NCBI GenBank assembly: GCA_039000515.1
Contig: JBCFYV010000012.1
Coordinates: 118,535,148 to 118,599,147 of the forward strand
From: Timema cristinae
Taxonomy: Eukaryota > Arthropoda > Insecta > Phasmatodea > Timematidae
Direction: 5' to 3'
Length of the DNA stretch: 64,000 nucleotides
Position 1 is the first letter of the stretch. Every line of letters begins with the position of its first letter. Below are positions 57,001 to 64,000 of the stretch, piece by piece. Under the pieces are notes generated by a model, which was given only the letters and a program-made list of their open reading frames with translations, was not told the origin of the DNA and made no database searches. Both the position numbers and the translations under genes were made by a program.

Positions 57001-60000
57001 TAACATAATGATGTTGGACCACTAATTAGGCCCAAATTACATAACATTTTACGATAAAATATTTAAATAACATTTTGTTTCTCTTTTTATCAACTGTATG
57101 AAAATTCTTAAAACGCCTACTTTTGTATTGACTGTACATTAGTCAGGCATCATGAAACCCAGATGAAATCTGAAGATTTGGTAGCTGGATGTCGAGTGTC
57201 AATGTCAGTGCCGACAGCAAGGGATTATGTGAGCCATTGCAAGCCGCCAAACACCCTAGTAGTTAGTTTTCCTTTCAACCGATACTCATGGTATTATTTG
57301 AGTAAATACTAAATACCCAGTACTTAGAAATATTCCATATTCCATACTCAATTGTACTCGCCTATTCGGACAGCAGCTAAATACTAGCTTTGACCGTGGT
57401 TGACAAATATCAGTTCACGTTCACACTTCATTTTGTTGACGATATGGTGAGCAGCAGGGGCGGATAGTGGCGGTCTTTACTTTGATAAACCACAATCAAA
57501 ATAAAAATATGGTAATTTACATTTTCTAAAGTATAGACAGACAGACAAAATATCAACCTACTAGGTACCTACTATTTAGCAACAAATTGTGAAAGGGAAA
57601 AATATCGGCCCATCAAGACACTGTGAATGCCAGTTAACAGTGAAAAATCACTGGTATAAATCACCAATATTTTAAAATCACAGTCACTGTAGTCACTGAT
57701 ATCATAAAATCACTGTTTAGCCCCTCTCTATTTTATTAAGATCGCAGTTCAATGTAATATTATTTTCACACAAACAATCATTCTGAAATTGTGACACACT
57801 ATAAAGCTGTTAAAAGCAATGACCTATTAGGTAGTGTGAACTTAGATTTCAGTGAGATCATATCTAGACATAAAAGATTACTTTAAATCAGTAACGTTTA
57901 AAATGGTTGGTATACACATTCTTTATATTTTATTTTATTCTTCCTATAATGTAATCAAATGCTCAAGCGCATAACCATGACACAACTTGGCTAAAGACGC
58001 ACTATAGTTGGGTGGAAAGGTGACAAGAATATCACAAGTTGACCTTGAGAATTGAGATTAGAAGGTCAACAGAGACAACTGAGCTAAACAAGATTTGTTC
58101 TATGTATAAATTGGAATAAAAGTGTTATTTTGACAATTATAAATGAAAATTGTGTATTTTTGTTATAGCAAATATGTGATAATTCCAGAAATTTGTTAAA
58201 TTTCCCTAGATTTTCTGTGACTAATCAAATTCGCTGACTTATCCCCCTTTTCCAGATTGCTGGACACCCTGTATTTATAATTTGATATCAATAAAATTAA
58301 AACATTGGTATAGTTCCTTTAAAACAAATTTTTGGTAATTATGTTTTGTTATGGAACATGACTGTACTTAATGCAGTTTCTCACCCGTGGTAGGGCTGGC
58401 GGTAGTGACGGGTGGGGTGGTCCCGGAGGGACTGTTCACCATGTCAAAGGCGGTTTGAGTACGTCGGCTTGTGCCCCCTACCCCACCTGTCCCTCCTGCG
58501 GTGCCCTGGGCTGTACGAGAGGTGTAACGTCGCTCCCGGGGCTCCTCCGGACCACCGTGTCGTGAGCCCCCCTGCGAAAACCATATAACCATCAACAAAA
58601 CCACAGATTCATACTTCAGTTGCTGTATTTGATCCATTTGGGCGGACCTATCAGAGAGTCATCGCCTGCCTACAAATAAAAAGCTTGCTCTACAAAGAAA
58701 TAGTTCTAAACAGAAATAGGTTCATTCTAAAGGGAAGTACGTGAGAATTAGAGTTGGAGTTTAGTTTTAGTGCTTGTTTAGATTGTTTGCCAAAGCTCGA
58801 AAAACTTGAAAGCTCGATTTTATCTCAAAATTTTTGAGTCATTAATTTGATTCAATTTTAAGCTTATTTTTTTCTTCTTCTAGAGCTAACTTTTTTTTTT
58901 GTCACACTCCTTAGGGTTATACGCATATGTTTGACCTAGGATGTGTTAAGGATGAAGAAGGTTGAATATATAAGTGTATCCACATTTGAATGAAACGGGA
59001 GAGTAGAAAATCATGCACAGGGTGTCTACCTGAGTAGTTTTGAAATTTCAGTGTATTTTTTTTAAGAAATCCAGTATACATGAAAGGTACTCAGAGACAA
59101 ACAATCCCTATTTCAAAATCATAAAATGATAGAAAGTTAGGTAAGCCTAGGTATGTTATAGTATTGACGCATATATTCTAGTATATACAAAGGATGGTAC
59201 CCTAGGACCTACAAGGAATATTCATGGATTCAAGACTCAAATTATAATCAATTTTTTAAATCGTATTAAGATTGGGTTATTTTTAAAGGTATTTTATAAT
59301 CAAGGAAATTGATAAAACTAAAGAAAAAGGGAATTCAAACTAATAAGAGTAAATTTAATTAAGAAAGCCCACCTAGGGAAAGAGGAAAAATTTGGGAAGA
59401 ATCCAATGCACAAAGGTAACAATAATCTTTCTTTCTTCTGTCTTCTATAGTAGAAGTAGTCACACACACACATTTTAAACACAAATAAATAATATTTCAG
59501 CATTGGTGCCCTTATCAAACACAAAGAAGAGAGTACAAATAACACAAACAATGGATTACTCCATTTTGAATTTTTACCGTCCTTATTCTCGATATTTTGA
59601 CTAATTTCCTGTCCAATCTCAATAAAAATTTAATTCTCGTCCATACCCCGTATATACTCAAAATTTAAGTCAACAATGAATCAAAATGTAAGGAAAGTGA
59701 TTGGAGGGGAGTATTGGACACTAGTGTTGCGTTGACGACTAGTTCAGAAAGCAGAAAATATCAAGTTACAAGTGACACACAATGCCAAGAAAAAGTTTAT
59801 TTTACTTCAAGAGCTCCTAACTCTAATTCACCACTTGTGTTCCCCACCCTGGTCTTAGACATTGCGGCCAACAAAGCAGGTCGTTGCTAGCCCAGCCCTC
59901 AATATTACTTTATTTTTTAATTAAAAATCTGAATTTTTGTGTTACCAACATACCATTCCTAAAACTTATATTTGTGTTTATGGTTTATGCATAAATCTAT

Positions 60001-63000
60001 TACAGGAATTTGACTAAAAATATTTGTGACACAAATAATGCTTCATATTATTTAGACTAAAATAAAACTCTTTGTATTTATTCAAAATCAAAGTGAATAA
60101 CGTTACCCACACGACCCTAGATGAATCCTTTTTTTTATCAAATCTGAATTTTAAAAAACAATAACATTGTTTATATATACTCTCCCTACTCCCAAATATG
60201 ATTTTATTCACATTCATTCTTTATTTGCCACAAAACATAGAAATCGTAACTAAATTATAATTTTCAATCAGTTAAGTGGTATATTAATGGCATTCAGCCT
60301 GGTTGTTAAGTTTGGCCTATAATTTCTTTTCTGTGTCAAAAGAACTAGTTAGCATTATAGTGAATCTAAAAAAAATATATTAAGAATAAAAAAAATTTAA
60401 ATGAGTTTGCATTTTTAAAACTTCAGTTTGAAAATATATAATCCTAAAATGATAGGAATTCGAGAAATTCCTCCCTGATCAAAAGTTTTAATGGCCACAC
60501 AAAAACAACTGATAGGTACTAACACGGTAGTGAAGCACAATGACAGGAGCCTACCTAGTAAAGGCCATGGGAATGAAGTTTGTGAGGAACATGTTAGTTG
60601 TCACAAGGAGAAACAAGATTAGGAATGAAGTTATGGGAAAGATTGAGGGTACAGGGAGTACAGGAGATAGTAGAGGAGGGTGAGATGGTATGTTATGTAT
60701 GTAATGATGGAAAAAGCGAGGATGCCGAAGAAAAAGTTGGAAATGAAGTCCAAGAAAGAGATGGGAGCAGATAACCAAAAGTGTTTAAGTGAGAGAAGAA
60801 TAATAGAAGAAATTAAAGGGGAAGAGTGATGGAAGGATAGAGGAAGATGGAGACATTTTACTAAATTAACCTGACCTCAGGCTGGAAACAGTAATGATTA
60901 TGATTTAGTAAACTTAAAATTCGAAAATAAATTTATATACAAATTTTGTGTGAAAAAAAATTTTTTTTACAAGATTACGGAAGGTAACTTTACTGTTCAT
61001 ACCAATTAATGCAACCAAATCTCTTTTCCTGAACATTCTCAAACTATTTTTGACACTTAGCACTATATTCAGCTCAAGTGAAAATATCAAATTATTTTCA
61101 TTGTTTTAATGGAATGAATGATAAAGCTAAGTTTAAACTAAAATTACAAATCTGAAAAATATATATAATCCTAAAGTAGAAAATTATTTTAAAACTTTTT
61201 CCGGTTTTTTGTCCCGCTCCCGTGGGGGAATTGTTATTTCCCGCCCGAAAATTTCCCCCAGGTCAAAATGTCATGCCCGCACAGGACTAATCCTTATAAT
61301 TAAAAGGGAACGCACATAAATATGTTCCAAACAACTCCTATCATTTTGTTAAAATATAAGCTGCAACTTACAAATTTCAGCATATTCCAGTCGAACACAT
61401 AATCATATGTGAATCCCTGCCTGTGGAACAGAGTTCTGAAGAGCTGACGCAAATAGGAATAGTCCGGCCTCTCCTCGAACCGAAGAGAACGGCAATAGTT
61501 CAAGTAGGTGGGGAACTCCGCTGAAACAAAACTAGACCTTTAACATGTTTTAAGGGTGTACAAAGAACATCTTTTTTTTTAGCCATTTTGAAAATGAATC
61601 AGAATGAAACCTAATGTTTTCACATGAAAAATGTAAAATTGATAAGAAAAATCAAAGATAATTTTTGTTTTACTTTTCAATTCTTTAGATTATAGATGTG
61701 GTCATAAATAAAATTATGTTCAGATTAAAATAAAAGAATTATAAATATCTGTTCTAGTACAACATTATATCATTGCATATCATACATATCACCATCACTT
61801 GCCCCATAACCATCATAATACCATCATTATCATCACAATCTTCACCATTATCAAGAGAACACAGCATTTTAGAAGCTCTAATTTGTGAAGCATTTTTATT
61901 TGAATTAAAGATCACTTCAATAGAGGGGGAAAAAAACACATCCAAATGGTTATTTTAATAAGCTCATGTTTCAATAATGTCAAAATGTCTAAAAGAAAAG
62001 AATAAATGTGTCCAAATTGTTTGTCCTGAAAGTTTTGACTGTCAAAAGTAACAAGAGCTTGTAAAGTTCATTTTCCCTGCAAACGGGTAGCTATGAAATA
62101 TAACGTCATCACATGTGGTTAACACTATCATAACACTGTATATTATTTTAATTCTTATTCGGGTTATACAGACGCTATGTACTAATTACTCTAATGAGTT
62201 AGAGATGAGTAAGGTTGAATTTAGAGTATGTGTATCCACATTTGCATAAGAGTGAAACCATTTAGGAAAATCCCCTCAATATACCAGAGTGGCCTATCTC
62301 CCAATCAACCATCAGCAGTCTAGTTTATTGTGAGAGTACAGTCTAAGTCCAGTCCACGAGGCTACCTTAACAGGTATTTCCATTACTATAAAATCTTTTA
62401 GTCATTGTTAAACTCTTTCTTTAGTTTGTTGTATTCAAAGGGGTTGACCTTGAAACCTACCCATTAGCATTATGTCTGTCTCACTCAATGTCTCACAAGT
62501 AGACATGTATGAGTCACTAAAGACAGTCTGTACTTTCAAACTTTCTCCCTAAACTGTAAATAGCCCCCTCTATCCCCCGCCGCCAACTGATAGAAAAGAA
62601 AAAAGGACCAATTTGTTTGTTATTCAGAGGAAAACCGACAACTCATCACTATCTGGCTCCTCCCTACTCATTTCAAAAATTAGTGAAAAACCCAATTATT
62701 CTGAAAAATAAACAGCCTAGGCCTGACCAATTGGGGGCAATAATCATCCGAGAAAGTATTCATGATTAGTAATCGGTATCTGCCCTGCCCCGTTATCTAC
62801 CCCAGTTCCTCCTTAATACAAATTCATGTTTAGTACATATTGTAAAATCTCAAGCCATTTAAACGTGGTCACTACTCAACTTGACCAATGAAATCCCGAC
62901 CTTTTCCCTGATTTCCTCTCATCATTTCCTAAAATTCCCCCGACTAAAAAAAAGTATATCACATCCTTCTAACTCAACCCCCCCCCCCCCTTCCACCCTC

Positions 63001-63596
63001 GTTTTTCTATTAATCTTTTTATAAATAATAGTAAAATTTAAAATTTGAATGATTTTTTAAAAATATGTATTAAAATGGTTTACTAGGAATTAAAAATATA
63101 TTACCAGCTACAAACCAAAAAACTGCATAATTTACTGATTTAATGATTACTGTATATCATTTTCCCGAATTTTTATTGTGATTTACCTAATTCCTGCTGA
63201 TTCCGTTTTTTTCCCGATCACTTCAAATTTCCGGCTAATTCCCGTTTTCCCTGATTTTCCCGGATGGTAGACACCCTGTTTAATTTAATTTAATGACTTT
63301 TTTCGAGTATCCAACTCTTTTTTTTTTTTACATTGCTGAAAATTCTGCTAATATTTACACCTCAAAAAGTTTCCCCTCTCGGACTGTACTCGAGAACAGA
63401 TAATCAATGTCCCAAAAATACTCACTTGGGTATCCTTTACAGAGTTCCTCGATCGAAGTAGACATTTTCTTTTCACTAATACGCTCATATTTCTGCCGCT
63501 TCGTGGCTGCTTTCAGTCCTTGCCACGGTAGAGAGCCACGGTTGAAATACATCAGAACATAGCCTAGCGACTCTAAGTCATCTCGACGGCTTTTTT
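53882..63596 (-). CDS. dco: Casein kinase 1 delta/epsilon (discs overgrown/doubletime), 3' half
   Basis: Minus-strand exons 63596-63426, 61520-61372, 58571-58385, 54244-54121 and an optional 54005-53882, all phase-compatible; the N-terminal lobe lies beyond the window. The first two exons hold the end of the kinase domain ([63 protein letters not shown]), which match CK1 delta/epsilon rather than alpha or gamma. The tail is Gly/Ser/Thr/Pro-rich and ends with [15 protein letters not shown] and STSDLT, the conserved C-terminal block of this subfamily. CK1 delta/epsilon phosphorylates PERIOD and other substrates, and its tail is autoinhibitory when phosphorylated (family knowledge). Two C-termini appear possible. 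Only the 3' portion is assessed. Confidence 0.92.
54117..54244 (-). CDS. dco: dco exon with conserved C-terminal block
   Basis: Acceptor TTGTGTTTAG. Encodes [36 protein letters not shown] and QQQTK, then TGA at 54119-54117. The stop codon overlaps a strong donor (ACCAA|GTGAGT), so retention gives one C-terminus and splicing another. Confidence 0.85.
54424..55275. mobile_element. Inverted-repeat element with a nested foldback and hAT end
   Basis: GAAGCAAACTCGAATTGAAT at 54451 is inverted at 55235 (TTCGAGTTTGCTTC). Inside are the foldback element at 54617-54752 and, at 55070-55185, a right end like that of 23170 and 40238 (AAGTTTAGCACACACACTA). Located in a kinase intron. Confidence 0.6.
54617..54755. 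mobile_element. Foldback element
   Basis: GAAGAAGGTATAGGAAAGGT, GGATAGAAACA pairs with TGTTTCTATCCACCTTTCTT, ATACCTTCTTC; loop contains ATGGCTTTTACAATGAAAAG. The same ends and interior recur at 63806-64000. Confidence 0.8.
55667..57731. mobile_element. Possible 2-kb DNA element
   Basis: Left TAGAGATGGGCGATAAATCA and right (inverted) TAGAGAGGGGCTAAACAGTG resemble each other; both sides then contain related ATCACTG/CACTGATATCA runs. No matching target duplication and no transposase. The 405-bp repeat at 56255-56665 sits within it. Confidence 0.45.
56255..56665. mobile_element. ~405-bp repeat with GGTGTCTAC ends, copy 1
   Basis: Starts GGTGTCTACTCAACTTGACC and ends GGATGGTAGACACC. A second copy lies at 62869-63278 and is about 90% alike by eye. 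Ends are inverted; interior full of CCCGG(CT)AATTCCCG words, non-coding. Confidence 0.85.
57815..58275 (+). repeat. Dispersed repeat, copy 2 (uninterrupted)
   Basis: Homologous to 45770-46560 without the SINE; ends at TGGACACCCTG. The opposite-facing ACAGGGTGTCTAC at 59016 lies on the other side of the kinase exon 58385-58571. Confidence 0.7.
58385..58571 (-). CDS. dco: dco tail exon
   Basis: Acceptor GGTTTTCGCAG, phase 0 after MLKF. Encodes [40 protein letters not shown] and [20 protein letters not shown], ending TT plus one base; donor GTGAGA. Low-complexity Gly/Thr/Ser tail, as in other CK1 delta/epsilon proteins. Confidence 0.85.
58905..59012 (-). mobile_element. SINE family A, 3' part
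   Basis: Reverse orientation: TTAGGGTTATACGCATATGT, GATGAAGAAGGTTGAATATA, TATCCACATTTGAATGAAAC. Confidence 0.6.
59297..59440. mobile_element. Single arm of the 45.4-kb foldback family
   Basis: GGAAATTGATAAAACTAAAG, GCCCACCTAGGGAAAGAGGA and GGGAAGAATCCAATGCACAA match the left arm at 45418-45540; the second arm is lost. Confidence 0.8.
59441..60540. other. AT-rich intron of the kinase gene
   Basis: No exon-like island seen. Confidence 0.5.
60540..60900 (+). pseudogene. LINE 3' end
   Basis: GGCCATGGGAATGAAGTTTG, AGATAGTAGAGGAGGGTGAG, ATGGTATGT and the terminal GATGGAAGGATAGAGGAAGA with GGCTGGAAACAGTAATGA. It is the plus-strand counterpart of 47300-47720, and its tail matches 3305-3412. Confidence 0.75.
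61372..61520 (-). CDS. dco: dco exon, end of kinase domain
   Basis: Acceptor TTTTGTTTCAG; the joined codon gives GYPTEF, followed by [40 protein letters not shown] and DWNMLKF; donor GTAAGT. 149 nt, phase 1 in (two bases completing a codon), phase 0 out. Confidence 0.95.
62150..62370 (-). mobile_element. SINE family A
   Basis: Reverse orientation: CTTATTCGGGTTATACAGAC, TAATTACTCTAATGAGTTAG, TATCCACATTTGCATAAGAG, AAACCATTTAGGAAAATCCC and head GTCCACGAGGCTACC. Confidence 0.75.
62869..63280. mobile_element. ~405-bp repeat, copy 2
   Basis: Second copy of 56255-56665, with the left end altered to TGGTCACTACTCAACTTGAC and the right end intact (GGATGGTAGACACCCTG). In the kinase intron between exons 63426 and 61520. 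Confidence 0.85.
63426..63596 (-). CDS. dco: dco exon, kinase domain subdomains IX-X
   Basis: Acceptor TACTTTCAG; encodes [40 protein letters not shown] and [16 protein letters not shown]; donor A|GTGAGT, 171 nt. [13 protein letters not shown] is subdomain IX. Upstream exons are outside the window. Confidence 0.95.
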
Positions 63597-63805
63597 CTGA
63601 AAGTACATCATTAACATAAGGTCACATGCAAGGACATAGATGCCCTTCTAAAGTGGGCTGCATAAAAAAACCAAAGATAAATATCAGTGTTTTAAAAATC
63701 ACAAATACAAGTAAACTCTCAGGTTGCAAACGTTTGATTTACTAATATATACTATATCTCTATAAGAAAAACCCCTTTTCATTTTATGAGGTAATTGTAT
63801 TATAT

Positions 63806-64000
63806 TTGGAAGAAGATATAAGGTGGATAAAACATATAAAAGGTAAAAATAAAATATGGCTTTTACAATGAAAAGAACACCTTTCAGCATTACCTCTTTG
63901 TACAATGGCAGCAGTGTAAAGTGTGAACTGTTTTAGTATTTTTATTGTAAAATACATATTATATTTGTTCCTTTTATATGTTTCTATCCACCTTTCCTGT
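63806..64000. mobile_element. Foldback element, cut by window edge
   Basis: GAAGAAGATATAAGGTGGAT and the final TTTCTATCCACCTTTCCTGT are the inverted ends; the interior ATGGCTTTTACAATGAAAAG and GCAGTGTAAAGTGTGAACTG match 54617-54755. Confidence 0.75.

Overview
This is a stretch of an AT-rich, repeat-laden animal nuclear genome, most likely an arthropod and quite possibly a hemipteran insect. The taxonomic call is an inference from spliceosomal introns, three tRNA-derived SINE families with TAA-rich tails, hAT, mariner-like, P-like and LINE relics, and the sequence of the CK1 gene. Coding exons are short GC-rich islands in AT-rich DNA. No bacterial features, CRISPR arrays or rRNA genes are present, and no canonical tRNA gene can be supported.

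Five genes can be supported by joining exons by hand. (1) 773-1869 (+): a small secreted protein of 111 aa from three phase-0 exons, cysteine-containing and not recognised. (2) 7176-17292 (+): a six-exon homologue of the C16orf89/DUF4735 secreted protein family. (3) about 22302-22668 (-): an unrecognised terminal exon with a hydrophobic stretch and an acidic serine-rich tail. (4) 27124-33820 (+): a five-exon short-chain dehydrogenase, dicarbonyl/L-xylulose reductase (DCXR type). (5) 53882-63596 (-): the 3' half of a casein kinase 1 delta/epsilon gene (discs overgrown/doubletime type), whose 5' part lies beyond the right edge. These genes have no evident joint pathway; they are simply neighbours.

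Most of the rest is repeat. The first 14 kb is full of minisatellites (units of about 31, 35, 28, 46 and 40 bp), and in three introns the array includes or abuts a splice site. The most striking array, 11.2-12.6 kb, is about 30 copies of a 46-bp unit, nearly all carrying a 3' splice site, a 12-nt in-frame exon fragment and a 5' splice site, copied from the end of exon 3 of the C16orf89-like gene. Between 18 and 24.7 kb lie a relic gene with a cysteine-rich motif between long inverted repeats, the unrecognised minus-strand exon, and a LINE 3' end whose C-terminal coding segment has become a 46-bp satellite. From 34 to 53 kb come a 559-bp non-autonomous hAT element, a perfect 60-bp array, mariner-like and P-like relics, SINEs, and a nested region where a 3.3-kb hAT element sits inside an older hAT-like element together with a LINE fragment. 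The right end holds the kinase exons separated by foldback and short inverted-repeat elements.

Two genes carry single-base deletions in otherwise well-conserved exons (about 15410 and 30682). Because two unrelated genes are affected, residual assembly error is at least as likely as gene decay.
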